Shown one piece after another: positions 11,640 to 23,700 of a stretch of DNA of 64,000 nt. The stretch spans positions 255,001 through 319,000 of the forward strand of contig CAMXCT020006759.1 in NCBI GenBank assembly GCA_947184155.2, read 5' to 3'. The stretch comes from Cladocopium goreaui. Taxonomy: Eukaryota; Sar; Dinophyceae; Suessiales; Symbiodiniaceae. A program made the translations under genes and the position numbers. The notes under the pieces are model-generated. The model worked only from the letters and a program-made list of their open reading frames with translations, searched no databases and was not told the origin of the DNA. Each line of letters starts with the position of its first letter. The first letter of the stretch is position 1.

Positions 11640-14600
11640 TAATGCGTAAGAAAACTGTACAAATCCCAAAAAAACTGAACAGCTTGAAAATCCAGGAAAA
11701 CATAAGTTTTTTGAATGGAAGCTTGGTAAAGGGTCCGAGCTTTGAGACTTCCATTCAAAAACCTCTAATTTTTTGGATTCAATTCTAGACTTCCAAAAAT
11801 TCTATTTTTTTTCCAAGCTCAAAATTTAGATTTTTTTGAACTCAATTCTAAAATTTCGAGTTTTTCCAAGCTCCAAATTTAGAATTTTTAGAATTCAAAG
11901 CTGGATTTGGGGAAGTTGAACTAATTCTTAGTTAGAATTTTTAGAACTTTTTGTTTTTTTACAATTTTCTGAATTCAAGTCTGAAATTCTAAAAATTCTA
12001 AAGTTTTCCAAGATCAAAATTTAGATTTTTTTGGTTTTTTTTTAATTCAGTTCTAAAATTCTAATTTTTTTTTCCTAGCTCAAAATTTAGAATGTTTAGC
12101 ATTCAATTTCTAAATTTTCCCAAGCTCCAAATTTAGAATTTTTAGCATTTTTAGAATTCAAAGCTGGATTTGGGGAAGTTGAACTAATTCTAATTTAGAA
12201 TTTTTGAGATTTTTAAGAATTCAAAGCTGGATTTGGGGAAGTTGAACTAATTCTAATTTAGATTTTTTAGAATTTTTAGCATTCAATTCAAAAAATCCTA
12301 AAAATTCCAATTTTTTTCCAGCTCCAAATTTAGTTTGTTTTTAAATTTTTAAAATTCTTTTCTCAAAATTCTAAAATTTCTAAAAATTTTTCCAAGCTCC
12401 AAATTTAGAATTTTTAGAATTTTTAAAAATTCAATTCTAAAAATTCTAAAACTTCTAAATTTTTCCACGCTAGAATTTTTAGAATTTTTAGAATTCAAAG
12501 CTGGATTTGGGGAAGTTGAACTAATTCTAAATTTTTCCAAGCTCCAAATTTAGAATTTTTAGAATTTTTAAAATTCAATTCTAAAATTTCTAAAAATTCT
12601 AAATTTTTCCAAGCTCCAAATTTAGAATTTTTATAAATCAATTCTAAAAAATCTAAAAATTCTAATTTTTTCCAAGCTCCAAATTTAGAATTTTAGAATT
12701 TTTAGAATTCAAAGCTGCATTTGGGGAAGTTGAACTAATTCTAATTTAGAATTTTTAGAATTTTTAAAATTTTTTAAAAATTTTGAGAATTCAATTCTAA
12801 AAAATCTAAACATTCTAAAATTTCCCCAGCTCCAAATTTAGAATTTTTAGAATTTTTAGAATCCAATTCTAAAAATTCTAAATTTTTCCAAGCTCCAAAT
12901 TTAGAATTTTCAGAATTTTTAGAATTCAAAGCTGGATTTGGGGAAGTTGAACTAATTCTAATTTAGAATTTTTAGAATTGGTTTCTAAAAATTCTAAATT
13001 TTTCCCAGCTCCAAATTTAGAATTTTTAGAATTCAATTCTAAAAATTCTAAAAATTCTAAATTTTTCCAAGCTCCAAATTTAGAATTTTTAGAATTTTTA
13101 GAATTCAAAGCTGGATTTGGGGAAGTTGAACTAATTCTAATTTAGAATTTTTAGAATTTGTAGAATTTTTAGAATTTTTAGAATTCAATTCTAAAAAATC
13201 TAAAAATTCTAAATTTTTCCCAGCTCCAAATTTAGAATTTTTAGAATTTTTATAATTCAATTCTAAAAATTCTAAATTTTTCCACGCTCCAAATTTAGAA
13301 TTTTTAGAATTTTTAGAATTCAATTCTTAAAATTCTAAAAATTCTAAATTTTTCCAAGCTCCAAATTTAGAATTTTTAGAATTTTTAGAATTCAAAGCTG
13401 GATTTGGGGAAGTTGAACTAATTCTAATTTAGAATTTTTAGAATTTTTAGAATTTTTAGAATTGAATTCTAAAAATTCTAAAAATTCTAAATCTAAAATT
13501 CTAAATTTTTCCCAGCTCCAAATTTAGAATTTTTAGAATTCAATTCTAAAAATTCTAATTTTTTCCAAGCTCCAAATTTAGAATTTTTAGAATTCAAAGC
13601 TGGATTTGGGGAAGTTGAACTAATTCTAATTTAGAATTTTTAGAATTTTTAGAATTGAATTCTAAAAATTCTAAAATTCTAAATTTGGAGCTTGGAAAAA
13701 TTTAGAATTTTTATCTAAATTGAATTCTAAAAATTCTAAATTTGGAGCTGGGAAAAATTTAGAATTTTTAGAATTTTTAGAATTGAATTATAAAAATTCT
13801 AAAAATTCTAAATTTGGAGCTGGGGAAAATTTAGAATTTTTAGAATTTTTAGAATTGAATTCTAAAAATTCTAAAAATTCTAAAAATTCTAAATTAGAAT
13901 TAGTTCAACTTCCCCAAATCCAGCTTTGAATTCTAAAAATTCTAAATTTGGAGCTTGGAAAAATTTAGAATTTTTAGAATTGAATTCTAAAAATTCTAAA
14001 TTTGGAGCTGGGAAAAATTTAGAATTTTTAGATTTTTTAGAATTGAATTCTAAAAATTCTAAAAATTCTAAATTAGAATTAGTTCAACTTCCCCAAATCC
14101 AGCTTTGAATTCTAAAAATTCTAAAAATTCTAAATTTGGAGCTTGGAAAAATTTAGAATTTTTAGATTTTTTAGATTTGAATTATAAAAATTCTAAAAAT
14201 TCTAAATTTGGAGCTGGGAAAAATTTAGAATTTTTAGAATTTTTAGAATTGAATTCTAAAAATTTTAAAAATTTTAAAAATTCTAAAAATTCTACATTAG
14301 ATTTAGTTCAACTTCCCCAAATCCAGCTTTGAATTCTAAAAATTCTAAAAATTCTAAATTTGGAGCTTGGAAAAATTTAGAATTTTTAGAATTTTTAGAA
14401 TTGAATTCTAAAAATTCTAAAAAATCTAAATTAGAATTAGTTCAACTTCCCCAAATCCAGCTTTGAATTCTCAAAATTCTAAAAATTCTAAATTTGGAGC
14501 TTGGAAAAATTTAGAATTTGTAGAATTTTTAGAATTGAATTCTAAAAATTCTAAAAATGATAAATTTGGAGCTTGGAAAAATTTAGAATTTATAGAATTT

Positions 14601-14880
14601 TTAGAATTGGATTCTAAAAATTCTAAAAATGATAAATTTGGAGCTTGGAAAAATTTAGAATTTTTAGAATTTTTAGAATTGAATTCTAAAAATTCTAAAT
14701 TTGGAGCTGGGAAAAATTTAGAATTTTTAGAATTCAATTCTAAAAATTCTAAAAATTTAAAAATTCTAAAAATTCTAAATTAGAATTAGTTCAACTTCCC
14801 CAAATCCAGCTTTGAATTCTAAAAATTCTAAATTTGGAGCTTGGAAAAATTTAGAATTTTAGGATTGAATTCTAAATTCA
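11640..14880. repeat. TTTAGAATTTTT array in giant inverted-repeat arrangement
   Basis: A 3.2 kb AT-rich array of short words: TTTAGAATTTTTAGAATT, TTTTTCCAAGCTCCAAA and a marker phrase AAGCTGGATTTGGGGAAGTT. The marker occurs about nine times in that orientation up to about 13600, and about five times as its reverse complement from about 13900 on. The switch lies at a GAATTC centred near 13659, so the array is a very large imperfect palindrome made of tandem units, and many units are themselves small hairpins. Frames such as NSKNSKNSKFGAWKNLEF are translations of the repeat. Confidence 0.9.
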
Positions 14881-14909
14881 CGTGACCCAAATTTAGAATT
14901 TTTACAAGG

Positions 14910-14946
14910 AAAACGCGCCGCGCCACATAGTACATGTTTTTCCCTC
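14910..14946 (-). repeat. GC-rich dispersed element, copy 2 (inverted)
   Basis: Reverse complement of the element at 3451-3486 (shared CGCGCCGCGCCACATAGTAC). It abuts the end of the AT-rich array and is followed by a run of 11 G at 14951-14961. Confidence 0.6.
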
Positions 14947-14989
14947 GTACGGGGGGGGGGGCCCATTATTCGACCAAAACCTCCTGTTT

Positions 14990-15500
14990 TTGATAGGTCG
15001 TGACGCTCGCCTTCAAAAAACACTGTAAAAAACAGTACGGAAGACACCTGTTCGTGAACGCGCCCGTCCAAAATCGGCAAGCGAAAAGTGAAAAAAACCC
15101 GTGTTTTTCAATTTTTTGACCTCAATTTTTTGGTTTGCAACATCTTTTTTTGCGGTTCCGCAGGTGGCCGGGCCCGGAGGCGGATTTTTGAGTTTTTGGA
15201 CCCGTTTTCGGACTGATTTTCGTCGTTTTGTGATAGCAGAAACACTGGTTTTTACAGTGTTTTTCTGTTTTCTGCATGCTTGACGGCTAGCTTCAAAACT
15301 TCCAAAAACCTCGTAAATTACGCTGTTTTATGTTACGGTGTGAATGAAAACATTGTAAATACCAGTGTTTTTTGACGTTGGTTAAAAAACACTGTAAATT
15401 ACAGTGTTTTTGGCCACCTGACCCTCAAAAACCATGGTATTTGCAGTGGTTTCTGCTTCTCACCGCGCAAAAACACTGTAAATAACAGCAATTTCGCCGT
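14990..15500. repeat. Field of ACACTGTAAAT / TTTACAGTGTTT palindromic words
   Basis: The word AACACTGTAAA or its complement recurs at about 15019, 15249, 15350, 15385-15415 (a near-perfect palindrome, AACACTGTAAATTACAGTGT) and 15470. Spacing is irregular. No gene seen. The organisation resembles the foldback arrays elsewhere in the window, where one short word is repeated in both orientations. Confidence 0.6.
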
Positions 15501-17999
15501 TTTTTCATGTTTTTCGCTATTTTTTGAACTGCGTTGGTCCGCTATACATGGCTATCAAATTCTTCGCGTTTTTTTTCCGACAATCAGTACTTTCGGATGT
15601 TTTTGGTCTCAATGGCCGACATCATTGGCAGTTACGAGCGGTCGCGAAGGTGTGAGAACAACATCGTTCAAACCGTGGCGGCCGCACAGGGGTTCTTGTC
15701 GCGGAGCGACGGCAATAGAAGAGAACAATGGCAGTAGAAGAGAACAATGGCTGACATCATTAACAGTGTGGACCGTTCACTCGATATGTACATATATGAT
15801 CTTTATATATATATAGATATATCTCTGCTGTGTGAGCCCAACGATGCGGTGCGGGCGGTTGCCGTCGCGAAGCGACGTGAATAGTTGCATGAACCTTCCA
15901 CTATCCCTTGCAAAGTATCACATTATTTTAACAGATGTAGGGTGCCCTTAAGGAAGTACAGCCTTCCATTGAAGGGGAAACATTGTTCTATAATATGTAG
16001 CGTGAGTTTCACATAGTGCATTCCTGTTCTAAAATGCAAAATTAAATGCAACAATGAAGTATCCCTAGCGTGGTTCATTAAGTTGCAATTTTAGATGGGG
16101 AAAGTACAATGTTTTTTTCAACGAGCAATACCCCTACAAATTTATGAGGGAATCCTCTAAAAGATGCAGCATATGTTTTCAAAAACGCAATCTTCTTCCA
16201 AATGATATGGTATCCCTTGAAGTATAAGTAGGCAATATTCCTCTGCCATATGTAGCGTGCTGTTCAATTTACAGCTACCTTTTTGGTATGCAGAATTCAT
16301 GTCAAAAAGTGCAATATCCAGTGCATCAACGCAATATTCCTTGAAAATCATGTAAGATGACTATGTTGCTTACACATGGCAAGTACCCCACCATAAGACA
16401 ATATAGTATCCGTTTTCAAGAAGCCATGTTCCTGCAAAAATAGAAGATAAGTTTCTTCACACATGTAGTATTCCTGTTGGAAAGAGTTGTGCACTCTTGT
16501 TAATCAATTGTGTCCATCATTTTGCCGAGGGTACTTCCCAAAATAATGCCTTGTGCACCTTCAGAAATAGTACTGCATACATTTTGCTTAGAAGAATATT
16601 GCATCTCCCTCAAGGAGCTCATAGTTTTGAAAGAAAAAACAAGATTTTCCACACATTATTCAAGGAATACCATACTTTGATAAAAGGACCACTACATAAT
16701 ATACACAAAAGAACTCCATCTTGAAAGCTGGAATGATGCTTTAATGTCCGAGGGAATATTGCACCCTTTTCAAAGAGATGATGCACTTTCTTGAAGGAAA
16801 ATATTCCAGATTCAGATATTTATAAACATTCACTTCAAAGAATGCCATGATCACAAAAAAGCACCATGGTATATATAAATGGATATAAACGGATCTTAAT
16901 TTGAAATGGTGTTGGAATCTGCTAGCAGAATGCGACATAACCTTTTATGAAATCGTATGAAATCGTATGCGTATTGAAGGTCTTTTTCAGCCCATTAACT
17001 GCGCTCTTTTCAAATACATAATGCAATCTTTCAAAGGGAATGCACAAAGTCAGGCCACACTGTCTTTGAGGCATATCACGGTTTTCGAAAAATACGACTT
17101 GGGATCACAGATATTGGAGGATTGTATGTAAAAATGCCGAACCTATGTCCTAAGTGCACTCTGTCGGCTTTATCATTTTTTTCGGCATTGTTTTTGAAAA
17201 GTGACAAATTATCCAGAAAATTAGATGAACATATATTGATGAAATATAAAATTACCCTCAACCCGTGCCCAAGTCTCTGAGCATCTGATTTTTCCCAATT
17301 TGGGGACAAGAAGGCCGGAACTAGCCAGAGTCATGATGTAGGACAGATTAATCAGGATTAATCCAGATTAGTCAGGATCATAGCAAAACCTCGAGAAGAC
17401 CAAAAAAAAACAACAAGAGAAAAAGGATTTGGCAACTAGTCCAGAGGTCAGAGTAGTTGGTGTTCTAATTTTTTTGGGGGTGTGGAATAATCATGGTTAA
17501 TCAGGATTAATCTTGGTGGAAGTGAGACAGACCAGAGCGTTGATGTGCCAGACACATGCTTTTGTGAAGAGACGTGCTATAGGATAGCCTACATTCAAAC
17601 GAACTGTTGTGAGTTTCTTCATTGAATGTCTACCCCAAAAATTTGAAATGCACCGCTCACAACAGGCTTTCCGAATTAGAAAGGATAGGTTGATATATAA
17701 CTTCCCAACAAAATCATCGATCAACTGGAGTTTTGAATGGCTTTGAGCACTTCCCAAATGACATTAGATGACCTAAACGATGAGCTAAAGGGTAGTATAA
17801 CCCCCTAAAATCGCAAATGACCTTAGCTATCCTTAGCTAAATATTCGTGTCCTTCCCTTTGGACTCCCAGGGGGGTTGGAGGGGCACCACTGGGCACCAC
17901 TCCTTTCCAGGCCTGCACCGCTTCCGGCCGCCTTCGCCACCACCTTCGTCCTGGATGTATCTATAACATACGCGAATACATACATGTAAAAGATAGTTA
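15501..17999. other. Unassigned; 15840-17060 weakly repetitive
   Basis: No supported gene. Between about 15840 and 17060 short phrases such as GCAATATTCCTTGAA, ATGTAGCGTG and CAAAAACGCAA recur with strong divergence, suggesting a very old tandem repeat. 17320-17520 holds GATTAATC-type short repeats. Confidence 0.35.
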
Positions 18000-18115
18000 T
18001 ATAATATATATATATATATGCGTATATATTATGAAAAAAACATACATAATATATATATTTATATATATATATGCGTATACGTATACATATACATATACAT
18101 ATACACACGTCCATA
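18000..18115. repeat. TA-rich microsatellite
   Basis: (TA)n and (CATATA)n runs interrupted by GCGTATA. Confidence 0.9.
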
Positions 18116-18119
18116 TAAC

Positions 18120-20686
18120 AGTTTGCTTGCTTTGTTATTTATAGATTTATAGCATTTTATGATTCATGATTTATACACTGAATCGATGGGTTTCGAACTG
18201 CAAAAATTATGTCCAAAAATGGTGAGCAACTGGGCTGTCGACGAGCTCGAGGAACCACCTGGCAGAACTGGGAGGGTCATTCCCATCTCTTCCCCATGTT
18301 TTAATGTTTGAATCCACTATTTATGGAAAGAAATGCGTAAACTCATCTACAATGGAGACCGATGTTAGTAATCAGCATCTTATGAACAACAAATAATTCA
18401 TAGTCCTCCCTGGGACGAATGTAGAGGATCCGCAGGTAGGACTGCCAACACTGCCCACACCATCTTCACCCCAAAGCCGGATCGCACCGAAGCCAAAAAG
18501 CGCTTGCTCCTGCAAGGGGGGGGCATCTTCCTTGGGGGCTGAAACTCCAAGTGTTCCAAATCAGGGCGGATGTATGATGTAGGGACACCAAAGTCTTGAG
18601 GAAAGATGCGTCACCGAGTCCCAGACACATGGCTCCAGGTCAAAAATCAACACTGTCTTTTTGATCTTTGTTGTGTATGAGTAGCAATCTTGAGCATGCT
18701 CTTGGCAGGATATTTCATGTCCTTCATGTTCACCAGGATCATTCCAGCATTCCAAGATTTCAACCCACACGTCAAAAAAGAAATTCGGCCGGGGCGGTCC
18801 ACGCTGCTCTTTGAGCCGCCCAGTACGGGCTCGAAGACGCGGAGCCTCATGGATCATCTCGGCCCCCGAAAAAGCTGTTCTGTCTTTTGGGGGCTTAGTA
18901 TATCTTAGTTAGTATAATATTGAATACCTCTGATGAATTCTAATTCATCACCCTGGATGGATCTGGGGTTCTCATCATCCTTCTTGCAGAATATTGAAGA
19001 ATGCTTGTGTTGGGCTCTGAGATATTGCCCCCCCACACATCACACATCGGAGAAAAGTACGTAGCTTTTCCAGTCCTGACTTCCCATCTGTGTTTTGGGC
19101 GTCATTGACTCATTGACCCTCTGATCGTCATGCTACTCTGTAGCGATTGGCTTCCAAACGAAATCTGCTGAGATACCCACAGTGGCTGCTTCAACCTTGT
19201 GATCGCTGTCAGTTCTGTTGCCAGCGGCTTTCCACACACACTTCAGCCGTGAAACCCACAAATAAGGGACAGGAAATTGCTTTGGATAAGCTAAGTTTAC
19301 CACAAATGGAGATGTGAACCAACAATATGGGGTTGTAAACAAATTCGCCAATTAAGAGTGCTACTTGAGAATTTTGAGATTGGTTCACCACAAAATGCAA
19401 GTTGTAACAGTTGACATAACCTTCTGACCTTGCACATGCCTATGGTGAGGCCAAAGGACTGGTGTTCCAGGTAGTAGTCAGCGTCCAAAGGAAGGGAAGC
19501 CTTGCAACATCGACGGGGCTAAGCCGGACCTGGGTATCTGTAAGATGTGTTGTGACCAAGGCGATTTTGCCAAGTTCATGGGGCAGAATATGCAGAATCC
19601 AGGTAACTCCATGTAACTCCATGTAACTCGATGTAACTCCATGTAACTACGGGAACTCATGGAATTTGAGCCTCGGTCAGGAAAGAGTGTTTCTTGCTGC
19701 AGTAAAGAGTTGACCAATTTTTGTCCTCACGGCTCTCTGCCTGTGCTGATCCTTTGCAGCTGGGTCTAATATCTACGGGAGCTCAGGGAGCTCAGGTTTC
19801 CAGCAGCCGCAGCCCCTCTTGGGAAATCACCTTGCACAGGATTCAGCTGTTCTTTGGCATCGTTCGGAATCGGCAACCCGAAAAATGCACAAGTTGTTCC
19901 CCCAATGTTGGAAGCTATCAAGTTGTCCAGTTCCCCTGCAACCCATCATCACAAGCATCCCAAGCATTCCCAACATCTCCATCATTGGTGAAAATAGAAG
20001 TTAGGCCGCAAACAATAGGCTTTTAAGTAGTCCTGAAAGAGGAAACGATGGGGTCTATGTTCCCTATGAATCATCCCTATCATGCTCGAAAGTCTTTGAG
20101 CCACCCGACATGTCTCCTGCCCTTCGCTCCATATCGTCGGAGGAATCGTTGCAAAAGCTGCACCTCGAAAGAACCACATGCTCGATTGTAGAAGCAGTTG
20201 AGGTTTCCTTCAACAAAAACTGGGATATCATGTCGAATGGAAAATATGGAACATATGGAACATATGGAAATGAAATCCTGAACTATGAACATGGAATACA
20301 ACAACTTGTAGGCGGGACGCCTGGAAAAATCCATGGAAGAATCCTCCCTGTCTGGTGGTCCGGTGGAAGCCCTGCCTCTTCTGTCTCAGGTGCATCATGC
20401 AGTGCAACCTTGCACCAGGTGATCAAAACTGCCGGAGGCACTGCCGGATCCCGGGATCCCACATTTGCTTCACAAAGTTTCGAACACTTGAAAGATGCTG
20501 AAAGGTACCAATGTTTACATATCTTTTAAAGTGTAGATACATCCACAAGGAATGTATTGCTAAATATTGGTAAAGCAAACTTATCCGCGACAATGACCGA
20601 ACTCGCGCATGCGACCAAGGCCAAATACCTGGATCAGCATGCCTCAAAACCCCAAAAATTGTCATCGGGTCCAAGAAATCGGAACA
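18120..20686 (-). other. Unassigned region downstream of the amidase gene, possible minus-strand exons
   Basis: Several minus-strand frames look protein-like: about 18850-18650 (including ILVNMKDMKYPAKSML after an AG|G site near 18734), about 19595-19520 (HELGKIALVTTHLTDTQ, ending at CAG|GT), about 20505-20300 (CEANVGSRDPAVPPAVLITW), and about 20166-20085 (VQLLQRFLRRYGAKGRRHVG). I could not join them in phase, and intronic frames elsewhere in the window look equally good, so these are candidates only. Confidence 0.25.
19601..19651. repeat. 10-bp tandem repeat TAACTCCATG
   Basis: Five contiguous copies with one variant (TAACTCGATG). Confidence 0.8.
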
Positions 20687-20794
20687 TACCCTCTGGTAAT
20701 TTGACACAGCTTTCGAAAGTCACGATCTTCAGTAGGCATATCATCAGCAAAATTGGTCATTTTTCATAGCAAAGTCTTAAATTACCAGAGGGTA
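20687..20794. repeat. Foldback element just after the amidase stop codon
   Basis: Perfect 14 bp terminal inverted repeats TACCCTCTGGTAAT / ATTACCAGAGGGTA enclose 80 bp. On the minus strand it begins 4 bp after the proposed stop codon of the amidase-like gene, so it would lie in the 3' UTR and could fold in the transcript. Same family as 22-128 and 31013-31166. Confidence 0.65.
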
Positions 20795-20798
20795 CCCG

Positions 20799-23700
20799 TC
20801 ACCCCGTGGGCCACGTCACGGTGTTCTCTTCCTCCAAAACAGGATCCTCTCCTCTAAGGACTGCTTGAGAGTAGTTGGTGCTCGGCACTGCCACCTTCAG
20901 GTGCTGTTGGTGTTGGACAGCATAGATCTGAAGGATCAAGACCTCCATTTGATACAGCTAATTATTTGGATGTTCACTGGCATACCAAGGTTTTGATCTC
21001 TAGCTATAATATGCTATAATATGAGTATGGCATGATACAGTATTGCTTAAAATTTGAGGTCCTGGGCGCAACAAATTTGGTGTTTTCAGTGTGCAAACAA
21101 CCATTTTGGGATCGACCATTTTGATCCAACTCCGCAGCTTTCTGATCCAAAAGGCACTAGTCACTGGGTCACTGACCCTCGCTGGGCTGCCAGACCCAAG
21201 TAAAGACGGACATGTGATTCTTCAGCGGAAAATTGTGGACAATATCCTGCCACGGTAGATTTCTAAGCCTGGAGCTGGTGTGCTTTTGTTCTCTGCCCCC
21301 ATACAGGGTAAAAAAAATACCCTTGTTATGTTTTTTTACCTTAGAAAGGTCTGAACTCCAGGATGTTTGAAAACGATTGTTCCACAATTTTCCAATTGTC
21401 CAATTTTTCCATAATGTTTTACTTCCAGAGTTGCCACAGGTTCCAACGGCGATTCCGGCGCCAGTCCCAAACGAAGTTGATGGAGACATCCTGCTGGCCA
21501 TGCCTTGGACCAGCACAGTTTCATCACCCCTGACGGTGGGAAAATTCGTGGTATATCTCATAGATGACCAACGAATAAGGGGATATCCAAATAAAATCTA
21601 TTCATGAGAAGACCATTGGCGACTGCAACCGTTGTCGACTTGAAAAGGCAAGCATGTCGCTTCGGATTTTGCCATGTCCAATGTGTTTTTCCCCTTCTCC
21701 GGAGCTGGCAAGAAGCATTGCCAGGATTGTGGCGGTCATGGGGCGCCGATGGTCCAATGGAAACTTGTTCGCATCATCATTTGTTTGAAGCAAAAACCAC
21801 GGGCCTGTCCGGTCATTTGATGTCAGTTGAAGATCACAAACGTGCAACCGCATATGCATGTAACGAGTCATTTAAATGACGTCTCAAGACTTGGGGGAAA
21901 CAATCTCCAACATTGACACTAGAAAAGATGTGATCTACATGGCAAGTTGTCAGCAAAGTGGGTTTGGGTTTGTCAGAAATGTGCATTTTTGATACATGCC
22001 ATTTTGAACCATTGTGATCCATTTTGGGGCAAACTCTCAAGTAGAGTCTCAACGTGCCTGCGCTATCACTAAAGCGTCGTACGGGTGGTGTGGCAGACAA
22101 ATTCTGCGCGGAAAAGCGATCCATGCTGATGACGGCGCCTACAAAGCGGCAATAATCCTCCAACAATAACTACCCCCAACCAGGAACCGAAAATGAATAA
22201 ATCTACTACCAAACCAGGGTTTTGTTTCAGGGGGAAGGCACTGGGGAAGCAACTTTTCCCAGGACAAGTCTAGAGATTGAAACCTTGATGACTTTCACCA
22301 TCCTGACACATGGCTATGGGTCAAATCCCTGGTAGCCTGGTCAAACCCCATAGCTGGTATAGCTGGAAGTTCATCTTCCCAAAAAAATAGTATTTCATAG
22401 GTGTTGATCCATCCGCAAATTAAAATATACTGTAAGTCTTTGAAAATTACTTTCTTCGAGTGATCCCCGCCCTGAAACACTCTTCTGGCACAGTTTCTGA
22501 CATACCGTCGTCTGGAAGTATATGTGGCATACTTATTCTGACGTTCTTTCTGGCACATACTTTAACTCCAGATCTCAGTGGGCACCGCCGGACCTCAACT
22601 ACGAGCTCCAGATGGGCACTGCCGGACCTCAACTGCGAGCTCCAGATCTCAGTGGGCACTGCCGGACCTCAGTCACGAGCTCCAGATCTCAGTGGGCACT
22701 GCCAGACCTCAACCGGGAGCTCCAGATATCAGTGGCACTGCCGGACAGCCAGACGCCAGAGAGAATGTCAGATAGAACGTCCGCGGTTGAGGTCCGGCAG
22801 TGTCGACTGAGATCTGGAGTTCGCTGTTGGGGGAAGGAAGGAAGGAAGGAAGGAAGGCAGGAGGGAAGGGAAGGGAAGGGAAGGGAAGGGAAGGGAAGGG
22901 AAGGGAAGGGAAGGGAAGGGAAGGGAAGGGACGGGAAGGGAAGGGAAGGAGGGAGGGAGGAGGGAGGAAGTAACTCTGATAAAATCCAGAGACCCTCACC
23001 TGGCAAGTGGGGGAAAAAGATGAAAAGATGTGTAAAGCCCCTCCAATAGTCCAATACACAGCGACTTTCAACAATTCACCACGGCCTTCAAAGGGCTTGG
23101 CACCGGCCAGTATAAAATACTGAGGTGCCAAGAAGCTAGTGGCCTCTGGCCGTCGTCAAGTGGGGGTACCTGGACCAACTAATTTAGACCCTGCCAAATA
23201 GATCCAAATGGAGGATTGGAAGACTAGTTTCCACTAGAAACTGGCTGTTCTTAGGACCTATGTTAACTTACTCAAGCATAAATGGCTAGCCTTTTTCTAG
23301 GACCTGAAACCATCCAGAATATGGAGGGTCGATAATTTTGACCTATATTCTCTTGGGTGAAAGATATTGAGAACCGCCCAAAGTCGGAAAGGTCAACACC
23401 GAAAATGACTAAACTCCGCCGTTTTTTTCGAGTCTGTCCTTGTTGACTCACATTCAAATATCTGGATTTCTTGCAGGGTTCCATTGTCACAAGATCGGAA
23501 AAGACTGTAGACTCCCCATTAACGGCGGATAATCCAAGCAGAACAGATATGTATATGTATATTATATGACCTATATATATATACATATATATCATCTTTT
23601 AGCGATGTTATATTTATAATTTTATAATATCATCTTATATGAAATAAATGATGTTATCTGTTAGTGTCATCTTGAGGAAATCCAGGTTGAATCACATCGC

